A stretch of DNA of 26,894 nucleotides from Porphyromonadaceae bacterium UBA7042 (GCA_002494015.1 DLAR01000083.1:1-26894), one strand, 5' to 3'; counted from the first letter of the stretch, positions 14,170 to 22,420 are shown. Numbers and translations: made by a program. Notes: generated by a model from the letters alone, not told the origin.

Positions 14170-16364
14170 GATCCGAGTTCGAGTTGGTTTTTGACAAGAG
14201 AGTAGTATGCGCCACGGGAGGCGATGAGGCTGTCGTGGGAGCCTTGCTCGACAACGCGCCCGCGGTCGAGGACGACGATATTGTCGGCATCGCGCACTGT
14301 GCTGAGACGGTGGGCCACGACAACGACCGTGCGCCCGCGATAGAAACGGGAGAGGTTTTCGACTATCGCGCGCTCGTTGGCCGCGTCGAGCGAGTTGGTC
14401 GCCTCGTCAAGGAGGATGAAATCCGGATTGCGGTAGACGGCGCGGGCAATCAGTATGCGCTGCCGCTGCCCGAGGCTGAGACCCGTGCCGTCGCGCCCTA
14501 TCTTGGTGTCGTAGCGCAAGGGGAGGCTCATGACATAGTCGTGGATACAGGCTATGCGTGCCGCCTCCTCGAGACGCAACGTGTCGATGCCGGCATCGTC
14601 GACGGCGATGTTGCGGGCGATTGACTCGGAAAAAATCACGCCCTCCTGCATCACCACCCCGCAACGTCTGCGCCACTCCTTGAGGTTGCAGCGCGCGAGG
14701 TCGGTGTCCCCGACGGTTATGCGTCCCGCAGCCGGGGGATAATAGCCGAGCATCAGTTTTAGCAGGGTGGTCTTGCCGCTCCCCGAGGCTCCGACTATGG
14801 CGGTCATTTTCCCCTCGGGGATGTCGATGGTGACCCCGTCGATTGTCTTGACAGGAGAGTGGGGGTCATACTTGAAATCGACCTGCTCGATGGCGATGGA
14901 GCGTTCCCTGCCGGGAGCGAGGTCGCGCGGCGAGCCTGACGGGGTGACAGCCTCCTCATTGTCGGCCTCGTGAATCTCGTTGATGCGTTCAAGCGAAATT
15001 TTTACATCCTGAAGGGAGTGGACGAAAGCCATGAACTGCTCGACGGGACTGTTGAGCTGCCCGATGATATACTGCACGGCGAGCATCATGCCGAGGGTCA
15101 TTGACCCGTTGATGACCGCCGTGGCGGCAAGGACGGTGATGACGATGTCCTTGACTTCGTTGATGAGGATGCTCCCGGCATCGCGCGTCTGCTCCAGTTT
15201 CAGCGATTTCATCTGCACGGCAAAAAGATCGGCCTGCACATCCTCCCATTCCCATCGTCGGCGTTTCTCGCAGTCCTGCAACTTGATTTCCTGCATCGAG
15301 GTGATAAACTGGTAGGTCATGTTGTTGTTGCGCGCCTGACATTCAAACATCTCGTAATCAAGCACCTTGCGGCGGCGCAGAAACATCGCTATCCACCCGC
15401 CGTAGAGGGCGGTGCCGAGGATGAATACCCCGAAAATCAGCGGGTCATAAAGCAATAGCACGACCCCGAAGACAACAAATGACAGCAGCGAGAAAACGAC
15501 TCCGAGTGTCTGTCCCGTCAGAAACGACTGCACTCTCGTGTGGTCGCCCATGCGTTGCATCAGGTCTCCCATGAGCTTGGTGTCGAAAAACGACATGGGG
15601 AGTTTCAGAAGCTTGATGAAAAAATCGCTGACAAGCGAAATGTTGATGCGCATCGAGATGTGCATCAGCAACCACCGCCGGATAAACGACGTGGCCGACC
15701 GTCCGACGACAATCATCAGCTCGCCGAGCAGAATGAGCCACACGAGGCCGATGCTCTGCCGCCTGATGCCCGCGTCGACAATCGCCTGCGTCAGAAACGG
15801 CATGACGAGCTGCAACGCGCATCCCAGCGCGAGTCCCGCCACAATCTGCCCGAAGTAGCGGCGGTATTGTTTTATATACCCCAAGAGGAAACGCCATGAC
15901 CGCCGCTCGCCGCGCCCCTCGTCACCCACCGTGCCAAACTGCGGACCCGGTTCGAGAAACATCGCAATCCCCTTGTCCTCGCCTCCGGTCCGCGTCGAGG
16001 CCCAGTGCTCGACAAACTCGTCACGAGCATAGTCGACATATCCCTTACCCGGATCAGCGATATAAAAACGATTCTTCTTTACCTTATATAATACGACAAA
16101 ATGGTTCTGGTTCCAGTGCAGTATCACCGGACCGTCGGCATGTTCAAGCGCCTTTACCGGCACACGTCCCGCCACGACTTCAAGGCCCAGCCGCCTCGCC
16201 GCGTCGCTGATTCCCATCATCGACACCCCCTCGGTAGTGGCAAAGCAGAACTTCCCGAGAAAATCGAGGCTGTAGTCACGCCCATAGCGGCGGCACACCA
16301 TTGCAAGGCACGCCACCCCGCACTGCATGCCGTCATGCTGAAATATGAGCGGGACACGTTTCAT
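14166..16364 (-). CDS. Peptidase-containing ABC transporter (C39 peptidase, TM and NBD)
   Basis: This 732-residue exporter cleaves Gly-Gly leaders from peptides and transports them across the inner membrane. The N-terminal C39 peptidase has its full catalytic set: Q9, C15 in QCGVACL, H88 in HWNQNHF and D104 in IADPGKG. A six-helix ABC membrane domain spans about 165-450. The nucleotide-binding domain carries Walker A GASGSGKTT (about 522-530), signature LSLGQ (about 628), Walker B FILLDEATNSLD (about 650-661) and the H-loop VAHRLSTV. All required residues are present, so it should be active. It begins 12 bp after the outer-membrane barrel gene and ends overlapping the HlyD-like stub. The Gly-Gly precursor in the same operon is its obvious substrate. 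Confidence 0.94.
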   Translation of the reverse strand: MKRVPLIFQHDGMQCGVACLAMVCRRYGRDYSLDFLGKFCFATTEGVSMMGISDAARRLGLEVVAGRVPVKALEHADGPVILHWNQNHFVVLYKVKKNRFYIADPGKGYVDYARDEFVEHWASTRTGGEDKGIAMFLEPGPQFGTVGDEGRGERRSWRFLLGYIKQYRRYFGQIVAGLALGCALQLVMPFLTQAIVDAGIRRQSIGLVWLILLGELMIVVGRSATSFIRRWLLMHISMRINISLVSDFFIKLLKLPMSFFDTKLMGDLMQRMGDHTRVQSFLTGQTLGVVFSLLSFVVFGVVLLLYDPLIFGVFILGTALYGGWIAMFLRRRKVLDYEMFECQARNNNMTYQFITSMQEIKLQDCEKRRRWEWEDVQADLFAVQMKSLKLEQTRDAGSILINEVKDIVITVLAATAVINGSMTLGMMLAVQYIIGQLNSPVEQFMAFVHSLQDVKISLERINEIHEADNEEAVTPSGSPRDLAPGRERSIAIEQVDFKYDPHSPVKTIDGVTIDIPEGKMTAIVGASGSGKTTLLKLMLGYYPPAAGRITVGDTDLARCNLKEWRRRCGVVMQEGVIFSESIARNIAVDDAGIDTLRLEEAARIACIHDYVMSLPLRYDTKIGRDGTGLSLGQRQRILIARAVYRNPDFILLDEATNSLDAANERAIVENLSRFYRGRTVVVVAHRLSTVRDADNIVVLDRGRVVEQGSHDSLIASRGAYYSLVKNQLELGS

Positions 16365-16376
16365 AGCGGTGAGATT

Positions 16377-18467
16377 TTAGAACTGCTTGTAGAAACCTGA
16401 GTCAGACTCGGAGTTGCTCAACTGCTTGTCGGGGGTTTTTATCTGTTTTCCGTGAGAGAAGAAATAGGTGAAGGTGAGTTCAACCATGTTTTTGGAGAAG
16501 TCGGTGGCTTGGATACTTGACATGTGGAAGTCACCTTTGTCGATATAGGTTTTGGGAAAGGAGTGCGGGGCATAGTAGTAATTGATGCCCGCCGAAATGG
16601 ATTTATGTTTCCATTCGGCTCCCACGATGCCGGTCGTGTAGGTCTTGACACAGAAATCACCGTTGTAGTTTTTGGACGGGGTGCTGACTCCCATTTTGCC
16701 GGTCCATTCGCCAAACATTAGATAGATCCACCCGGTAAAACTATGTGTGGGTTGGGATTTGGAGTAATATTTGCGGTAAGTAAAACTGTAGGAAGGCATC
16801 AATGACAGCCATTTGACCGGAGTATAGCTCGGGGAGAGGGAAAATGTGTAGCGATTCTGCGACTCCACCTGCACAGGCATACTGACGTAGTTGTCACCGT
16901 CCTTTACGACTGCGGTTTCAAATGGTGAAAAACTGCGGCGGAACTGTAGTGAGGATTTCAGATACAACCTGTTGTCGGGGGTCGAGTAGATGAATGTCAG
17001 GGCGGCGTTGAAATAGTCGTAGGGCTTCAGTGAGGGATTACCGGCCGAATAATAGCGGTAGTCCCACTGCGTGTAACTGTCGGCAAGCATACCCGCTTGC
17101 GGGTAAGTGCGGCTGTAGAATGTCGAAAACTGCAATGTCGCACTTCGTGACGGGGTATAGGTCAGCATCAGGTAGGGACGCGGAATGATATAAAAATCTT
17201 TCTTGCCGCTGACACGGCGATAATCTCTAAGGCTGAGGGTGAGGCTGGCGTAGTAACTGAATTTCCCTCCGGGAATATAGCCGGAGTATTCGGTGGCCAG
17301 TGACGCGCCCGAATAGTCGACTGTCGACGGCGTGTTGTCGTTCATGCGCTGGCGTGTTTTATAATAGGTATAAAAGCCGCTCACGCCCCAGTAACCGTGC
17401 CCGATGCGTGTGTTGTAGCTGATTTCGCTCTGCAATGAATAAGAATTGTTGCGCAGGTCGGTAAACATGCGCTCAGTCGGAATGATGGAAGATTCCGTGT
17501 CAAAGTCAAATTTTAAATCATTGACCGAATGATGGTGAAAATAGCTGTTTACAACATTGACGGCAAGCCACTTGTGTTTTGAAAAATAATGGTGGTAATA
17601 AAGGTCGAGAGATATGCTGTTGGTGCGATAGTCATTGTCATATACCCTGTTGCCCGACAGAGTAGTGCCGTCGATTGTCGCGTTAGCGTGCTGCGGAAAA
17701 TAATTCAGGGTATAGCCGTTGTTGTAGTTGACGTTGGCATAAAAAAGGTTGCCGCCTCGGTTGTGTTTCCACATCAGGCTCGCCGTGTGGTTGAGACCTC
17801 GGTCTTTTCCTTCCCCCTTGATTCCGGCATAGTCATATTTCTCGTCACCGTAGTCATAGGTCTGGTTGATGCGCTCACCCGATGTGCGGCGGTAGCCGAG
17901 ATTGTAGTATGCCGAGACATAATTTGCCGAGTCAAGATAGTTCAGAGAGATGTAGTTGCCCCCGTTAAGTGTCGTGACCGAATTGAGGGTGTTGAGGTAG
18001 GCCGAATAGAAAGCCTCCTTTGGCCGACGGGTCACGACATCGAGCACTACCGTTGCCCCTTGAACCGAATAACGGGCGGGTGCGGGGTCATAGAACACCA
18101 GTTTTGCAATGTTTTCGGGCCGCACGGCCATCAGCTCATTATAAGAGGCCGATTTCCCGTCGATGAGCAGGAAAATCGGGGTTCCTTCAGGGGTTGTGAG
18201 CTGGTCACCCATTATCGGCTTGCGGAATTGCGGCAGCGATGATATTGCATCCAGTGCATTTGTGCCGTAGTTGCGGTTGCGCTCGGGCATGAAGATTTCC
18301 ATGCGGTTGGCAAATGTTTTTATGGTCGGTGCCGACACATATACCTCGCCGAGAACAGTGGTGGTGTCGGAGGCGATGCTGTCTATCGGTTCCGAGGCAC
18401 AAATGGAAACGGATGAAAGAGCAAAAAATGCAAAAAAGAGTGCTAATTTAGTTAGTTTGTCGGTCAT
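16377..18467 (-). CDS. Outer-membrane beta-barrel with TonB-receptor-like plug
   Basis: The 696-residue protein has a signal peptide (MTDKLTKLALFFAFFALSSVSICA), then a plug-like domain at about 35-150 (VLGEVYVSAP, PIFLLIDGKSASYNEL, RYSVQGATVVLDVVTRRP), then a long barrel ending in GFYKQF with a C-terminal Phe. It fits the OMP_b-brl_3/TonB-dependent receptor-like group. It lacks the N-terminal carboxypeptidase-regulatory-like domain common in larger members, and no TonB box is obvious. Its first 20 bp overlap the end of the radical SAM gene and it is followed 12 bp later by the ABC exporter, so it belongs to the RiPP operon. Likely roles are outer-membrane exit, recapture or immunity for the peptide; the sequence does not decide. 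Confidence 0.82.
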   Translation of the reverse strand: MTDKLTKLALFFAFFALSSVSICASEPIDSIASDTTTVLGEVYVSAPTIKTFANRMEIFMPERNRNYGTNALDAISSLPQFRKPIMGDQLTTPEGTPIFLLIDGKSASYNELMAVRPENIAKLVFYDPAPARYSVQGATVVLDVVTRRPKEAFYSAYLNTLNSVTTLNGGNYISLNYLDSANYVSAYYNLGYRRTSGERINQTYDYGDEKYDYAGIKGEGKDRGLNHTASLMWKHNRGGNLFYANVNYNNGYTLNYFPQHANATIDGTTLSGNRVYDNDYRTNSISLDLYYHHYFSKHKWLAVNVVNSYFHHHSVNDLKFDFDTESSIIPTERMFTDLRNNSYSLQSEISYNTRIGHGYWGVSGFYTYYKTRQRMNDNTPSTVDYSGASLATEYSGYIPGGKFSYYASLTLSLRDYRRVSGKKDFYIIPRPYLMLTYTPSRSATLQFSTFYSRTYPQAGMLADSYTQWDYRYYSAGNPSLKPYDYFNAALTFIYSTPDNRLYLKSSLQFRRSFSPFETAVVKDGDNYVSMPVQVESQNRYTFSLSPSYTPVKWLSLMPSYSFTYRKYYSKSQPTHSFTGWIYLMFGEWTGKMGVSTPSKNYNGDFCVKTYTTGIVGAEWKHKSISAGINYYYAPHSFPKTYIDKGDFHMSSIQATDFSKNMVELTFTYFFSHGKQIKTPDKQLSNSESDSGFYKQF

Positions 18468-19746
18468 ATTGCGAATCTATGTGGTTCATAATTGATTGGA
18501 CTAAATCATTGTCGGAATATTCAAGTTTGCATTGCGGTTGTCCACCTGATTCATGAAATTTTCGTGGACAGGCTCCCATGCATATAGGCAGATATCGACA
18601 GGCGATGCATCGGTGGTTTTCAAAACCCTTGGTCACATATTTGGATAGATGATCCTCGTTCCAATGGATGATTCCCTCTTGATTTAAATGACCGGGGACT
18701 TTTTCTCCATAAAGTTCATTGCCTGATGTGCATTTTGCAATGTCACCATTATAGTTGATAACGTTACAATAGCGACGAGATGCATAACAGGGTACAAAGG
18801 TAGTGATTATATCGTATTTTGCAACATTAAATGATAATTTTTCAAAATTATCCAATATTCTGGTGGTTTTTGTAAACAAAGATTTGTCTACGGCTTCTTG
18901 CCATACTTTTTTAGGAACGATAGTTATCCGGTTTCGATAACGGGCTGAAATTCCGTGTTCAACCTGTTCAACGAGTTCTTGGGTTAAATTTGAGCTTGTA
19001 TAGTTGATTCGTAGCATAATGGTAATCTGTTCCGATGCTCTTAGAAGGCACTCGATATTGTGTAAAGTCCTGTTAAAAGCCGAATCACAGCCGTCCATGT
19101 ATTTGACTTTATCATGCATTTCACGAGGCCCGTCAAGGGTTATTTGAAAAAATGTAAAGCCAAGCTCACATATTTCGGGAATTATGCTTTCGTCAAGATA
19201 GTAGGCATTTGTTGTAGCGGTCAAGGCTAAAGGTAAGTCATGCTTATTACATATCTTACGCGAATATTCGCATAGAGGACGTATGACTTCATGAAAATAC
19301 ATGAAAGGTTCGCCTCCAAACCAATCTAAACTCAGAGAATTAATTTTCTCAACCTCAACCATGTATTTAATATGTTTTTTTACCCGTGTCATTGTTTCAT
19401 CTGACATTCGAGAAGGAATGTGGGATTGAACACAATACCAGCATTTGTAATTGCAATCCAGTGTCGGAACCAATATAAGCTGATAGAATTTGTTATCTAT
19501 CTGTTGCTGGTTAAGTTTCCGTAGTTTGGCTAATTCGTCAATGTCATTGTCGATTATGAAACCGGAATCTTTTAGCGAATTAAAGAAAGGCTCGTTTATT
19601 TCTTTAATCTCGTCGGGATTCGTTAAAATTGATTGGACTTTTTCGCCTAATACTTTAGGCAAGCGAAACCATGTGTGGTTTAACCCATTGTACCAGTAGG
19701 AATAATTGTCGCGTGAATGAATATAATTGTATCTGCTCGGTTTCAT
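18448..19746 (-). CDS. Radical SAM/SPASM peptide maturase
   Basis: The 432-residue enzyme is a RiPP-modifying radical SAM protein. An N-terminal region of about 85 residues resembles the leader-binding part of such maturases (SRYNYI to DSGFIIDNDIDEL). The core motif CX3CX2C is intact at C98, C102 and C105 (DCNYKCWYC), and GGEP follows at about 144-147. The C-terminal SPASM domain shows eight cysteines at 320, 327, 339, 380, 383, 389, 393 and 406, enough for two auxiliary [4Fe-4S] clusters. It would modify the Cys-rich peptide encoded just upstream, probably making thioether or related crosslinks, but the chemistry is not deducible. Its sequence is AT-rich (18841-18900 is 19/60 G+C). The family resembles the GG-Bacteroidales rSAM group. 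Confidence 0.9.
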   Translation of the reverse strand: MKPSRYNYIHSRDNYSYWYNGLNHTWFRLPKVLGEKVQSILTNPDEIKEINEPFFNSLKDSGFIIDNDIDELAKLRKLNQQQIDNKFYQLILVPTLDCNYKCWYCVQSHIPSRMSDETMTRVKKHIKYMVEVEKINSLSLDWFGGEPFMYFHEVIRPLCEYSRKICNKHDLPLALTATTNAYYLDESIIPEICELGFTFFQITLDGPREMHDKVKYMDGCDSAFNRTLHNIECLLRASEQITIMLRINYTSSNLTQELVEQVEHGISARYRNRITIVPKKVWQEAVDKSLFTKTTRILDNFEKLSFNVAKYDIITTFVPCYASRRYCNVINYNGDIAKCTSGNELYGEKVPGHLNQEGIIHWNEDHLSKYVTKGFENHRCIACRYLPICMGACPRKFHESGGQPQCKLEYSDNDLVQSIMNHIDSQYDRQTN

Positions 19747-19762
19747 AATGAATTCTATTTGA

Positions 19763-19803
19763 CGAAGTTAGTTTTGCTTTTTTTGAAAGCAAAACTAACT
19801 TCG
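19763..19803 (-). promoter_or_regulatory. Perfect 18-bp intercistronic hairpin in the RiPP operon
   Basis: The arms 19763-19780 and 19786-19803 are exactly complementary, with a 5-nt loop. The hairpin sits between the precursor stop (19835) and the maturase start (19746). There is no T-run after it on the minus strand, so it is probably not a full terminator. Such elements can hold precursor mRNA in excess over maturase mRNA by partial termination or by blocking 3' decay. Confidence 0.7.
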
Positions 19804-19834
19804 TATGTTAAAGACTCAGGAGAACAATATAGTA

Positions 19835-20086
19835 TTATTGAATGTGATCCTCGTGAGGATTTCTGACACCTCCACCGCCACAATTTCCATTTTCGTTACA
19901 TTCTTTGCCGCAGTTTGTGTTGATGGGACAGGCGCAATTTGGAGTGCCGTTAGTGCAGGCACATTGTAGAACAGTGTTCAAACATCCACATTGCGCTACC
20001 GTGTTTTGGATGATGATTTCTCCTTTACCACCCTTTATTTCGAGAGTGGAGAGTTCTTCAATTGAAAAATTGATAGATCTTTTCAT
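19835..20086 (-). CDS. Cys-rich RiPP precursor peptide with Gly-Gly leader
   Basis: This 83-residue peptide has a leader of 20 residues ending FSIEELSTLEIKGG, a double-glycine cleavage site for the C39 exporter in the same operon. The core (21-83) holds nine Cys at 33, 35, 42, 44, 51, 53, 59, 63 and 69. The first six fall into three 9-residue units of the form [Q/N]-C-[G/A]-C followed by five residues, beginning at 32, 41 and 50. The end is Gly-rich (CGGGG) with a charged tail. The core is also rich in Asn. It lies 17 bp after a DUF3244-like gene and 88 bp before the SPASM maturase. It is likely secreted as a modified peptide; biological activity (antimicrobial, metal-binding or signal) is unknown. 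Confidence 0.85.
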   Translation of the reverse strand: MKRSINFSIEELSTLEIKGGKGEIIIQNTVAQCGCLNTVLQCACTNGTPNCACPINTNCGKECNENGNCGGGGVRNPHEDHIQ

Positions 20087-20102
20087 AAGTTAGAAAATTA
20101 AA

Positions 20103-20495
20103 TTAATTATAAAAAAATTCACCCGAATATATGGCGCCGGATTCGGTTGTAATTGTTATTGAGTAGTCACCGGGGATTAGGGGAGCGGGGAGGGTGACGG
20201 TCGGAGTTGCGGGGTCGGTATCGTCAATAATATCGGTGGCGATTACGGTGCCGTCGGCGGTCTCGATTGTGACCGTCGCATACCCACACTCACCAAGACT
20301 TTCCACATAAATATATTCATCGTCCATCCAGCATGTGTATGGGACAAACGCGGGCATGTGAGGGCGCTTGATGTTTCCGTGCCCCTTTTTAGTTGAATTA
20401 AGCGTTATCGTGCGTTGTGACGCAAAAAGAGATAACGGACAAGTGGTAAATATTGCACAGATACCAATTCAAAAGGCTTTGTTTAGATGGCTCAT
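20103..20495 (-). pseudogene. DUF3244-like secreted protein, in-frame TGA in signal peptide
   Basis: An intact ORF runs from an ATG at 20357 (84 residues), with a beta-sandwich pattern (YIYVESLGECGYATVTIE, GDYSITITTESGAIYSGEF) like DUF3244 proteins of Bacteroidetes. The same frame continues upstream as a signal peptide (IGICAIFTTCPLSLFA, then SQRTITLN) back to MSHLNKAF, starting at an ATG at 20493-20495. It is broken only by a TGA at 20469-20471, codon 9. A promoter lies 15-25 nt before that ATG, which supports it as the original start. So this looks like a recent nonsense mutation in a 131-codon gene. A translated uORF or a sequencing error are alternatives. As read, the short form would stay in the cytoplasm. 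It is first in the RiPP operon. Confidence 0.65.
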
Positions 20496-20517
20496 AATCG
20501 TGAAATGTTTATTGCCG

Positions 20518-20548
20518 TAAAGTTACATTACGAAATTGGGGCAGACAA
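20518..20548 (-). promoter_or_regulatory. Promoter of the RiPP operon
   Basis: On the minus strand TTG (20546-20548), a 20-nt spacer and TAACTTTA (20518-20525) match the Bacteroidetes consensus except for the last base. The start of transcription would be about 20511, some 15 nt before the ATG at 20495. The rest of the non-coding gap (20549-20667) is AT-rich. It holds a possible operator-like pair (GGCC near 20577 and ATTGGCC near 20631) and a GACC/GGTC dyad at the regulator's stop codon, but no ORF that I can support. Confidence 0.55.
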
Positions 20549-20667
20549 TTTTTGCCGCTAAAATAAACCTTTCAATGGCCGAATTGTAAAGTGCAGATAA
20601 TTAAGAAGTAAAGTGTGATTTAGTTATCAAATTGGCCTTTCAGTTAACAAATCGACCACATATTGGT

Positions 20668-22365
20668 CTAATTTGCTTTGGGGCGATTCTCAAGTAATCT
20701 GAGAATTTCTTCGGATAAATTGGGATTAGAGCCCGTTGTTGAAATTTTAGATTTCAAGCGTGTTTTCCATACATATATTGTCTGTAAGTTTGCCGACATG
20801 AGGAGGGCGATTGTTTTTCCTGAAAAACCGGCCAAGTAGTAACAGAGAATTTTGAAGTCGCGTTCGTTTAAGAGCGAAAATTCGACCCGTGCCCGCTGCA
20901 TTATATTATTGTGATAGGAATTGATTATTGACTCTTGTGCCGCATAGAGATTTTCATCATTAGACATGTTTTCAAAAGCGGTTTTGATTAGATGTGACAG
21001 TTCAGCGGGTTTGCGTTTAGGAAGCTCGTCATCCCATTTCTTAATGGTGGCGCATAATTTGTCGATGCGTTCCAATTGTCCTTTATAAAGGGTTGCGATT
21101 GACTCGTTGACAGCATTGTCAATGTTATTAGAATGTTTTAATCGGTCAAAAGTAGCCTGTAAGTCGTAGATTTGTCTTATGGCTTCGGAAAGTTGAAGAT
21201 TGCGCGATTTGATTCTATATTTATATAAGAATAGGATAGTGAGAACCAAAAGTATGAAAATGAAACATATGTAGAAAAGACGGTTATTGGCTGTGGCGGT
21301 CTCAATTTTTGCCTCGCGTAGATTGTTTTCGGCATAGTCGCGTTGGACCACGATTGTCGAGTGTTCTTTCATGTCGCGTATAAAGGAATCCTGTATCAAA
21401 ATTAGGCGATACAAGTCATCTCGTGATTCAATGAGATTTCCGAGAATAGAGTCGAGGCGGAATTTCTCAAAGTAGTAGTGTCCTCGTTGATTGTAATTGA
21501 GGGCGTTTTGATATTGTAATTCCGAATAGTATCGGGCACTGTCCAATTTATTCAAATTGCGATAAATAGCCGAGATATAGCCATAGTCATCGCTGTCGAG
21601 GAGTTCCGGGTCGATTTGAAAAAGCTGTAGGTAATATTTCTTCGCGTTTTGGAAATCTTCTTTTTTTAGGAAAGCGTTTCCTAAAATTGATGTGGAGAAA
21701 AACAGCAGTTGGTGGTCGTCCAAAATTGATTCCCCCTCCTGCACCTTTTTAATTGCATAAAATGCACTGTCGATGTGATCGGTATACAGGTATGCGAGAG
21801 CGAGGTCACACAGAGCATAGTCAGAATGCACTTTTCGGCCTGACAAAAGAAAATGTTTTGCTGAAAGTTTGGAATATCGGAGTTGCTGTTTGTGTGTATA
21901 ATCGCACATTGTTAAATCCGCCAGACCGCGGTAAATAAGTCCGAGGAAGAAGTGGTCGTTTAGGTTTATGGCGATTTTTTCGGCATCGGAATAGTGCTTT
22001 GTGGCTGCGGGGAGTTTGTTTGCGTTCTGATAAATCAGGGCGAGATAGTAGAGAGCGCGCATGTGCTCGACAGTTGAGTCGGGGCGGTAGTAGTCGAGGG
22101 CGACGCGGATGAGCGAGTCGTCATCGACGTGGATGCCGCATTTTATCTGCGCGGCGGTGTAGGCGAGGGCATAGCGCGCGGGTGTCTCCCATCCGTGCAG
22201 CTGCTCCGGGTCGACCTCCTGAAGTAGGGCGAGGGCCGAGTCGGGACAAGTCTCGACGGCCGCCTCGGCCGCGTCGATGCGGTCAAGGATGTCGCGCGAG
22301 TTGCATGCCGTGACGCATACGACAGCCGCGATAAGAGATATGGCGATGTAGAATAATCGGGACAT
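20668..22365 (-). CDS. Membrane-bound TPR regulator with C-terminal HTH
   Basis: From the ATG at 22365 the protein has 565 residues: a lipoprotein-type signal peptide with lipobox VTAC (Cys 21), about 300 residues of degenerate TPR helices (for example YYLALIYQNANKLPAATKHY), one transmembrane helix (about 361-383, LFYICFIFILLVLTILFLY), a coiled-coil-like stretch, and a C-terminal LuxR-like helix-turn-helix (about 495-540, LNERDFKILCYYLAGFSG). This puts TPRs in the periplasm and the HTH in the cytoplasm. The open frame extends 52 codons upstream, but that part overlaps the -7 box, so it is unlikely to be translated. It sits directly upstream of the RiPP operon and is a plausible regulator of it. 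Base composition changes sharply within the gene. Confidence 0.8.
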   Translation of the reverse strand: MSRLFYIAISLIAAVVCVTACNSRDILDRIDAAEAAVETCPDSALALLQEVDPEQLHGWETPARYALAYTAAQIKCGIHVDDDSLIRVALDYYRPDSTVEHMRALYYLALIYQNANKLPAATKHYSDAEKIAINLNDHFFLGLIYRGLADLTMCDYTHKQQLRYSKLSAKHFLLSGRKVHSDYALCDLALAYLYTDHIDSAFYAIKKVQEGESILDDHQLLFFSTSILGNAFLKKEDFQNAKKYYLQLFQIDPELLDSDDYGYISAIYRNLNKLDSARYYSELQYQNALNYNQRGHYYFEKFRLDSILGNLIESRDDLYRLILIQDSFIRDMKEHSTIVVQRDYAENNLREAKIETATANNRLFYICFIFILLVLTILFLYKYRIKSRNLQLSEAIRQIYDLQATFDRLKHSNNIDNAVNESIATLYKGQLERIDKLCATIKKWDDELPKRKPAELSHLIKTAFENMSNDENLYAAQESIINSYHNNIMQRARVEFSLLNERDFKILCYYLAGFSGKTIALLMSANLQTIYVWKTRLKSKISTTGSNPNLSEEILRLLENRPKAN

Positions 22366-22372
22366 TTCGTCA

Positions 22373-22380
22373 CAAAGGTA
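22373..22380 (-). promoter_or_regulatory. -7 element of the TPR/HTH regulator gene
   Basis: TACCTTTG on the minus strand ends only 7 bases before the ATG at 22365, so the transcript would have almost no leader. This position fixes the start codon at 22365 in preference to the longer ORF. No TTG was found at the right distance. Confidence 0.5.
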
Positions 22381-22420
22381 GTAATTTTTCATGTAAAGCT
22401 GACGGTTTGTCCCCCGACGT

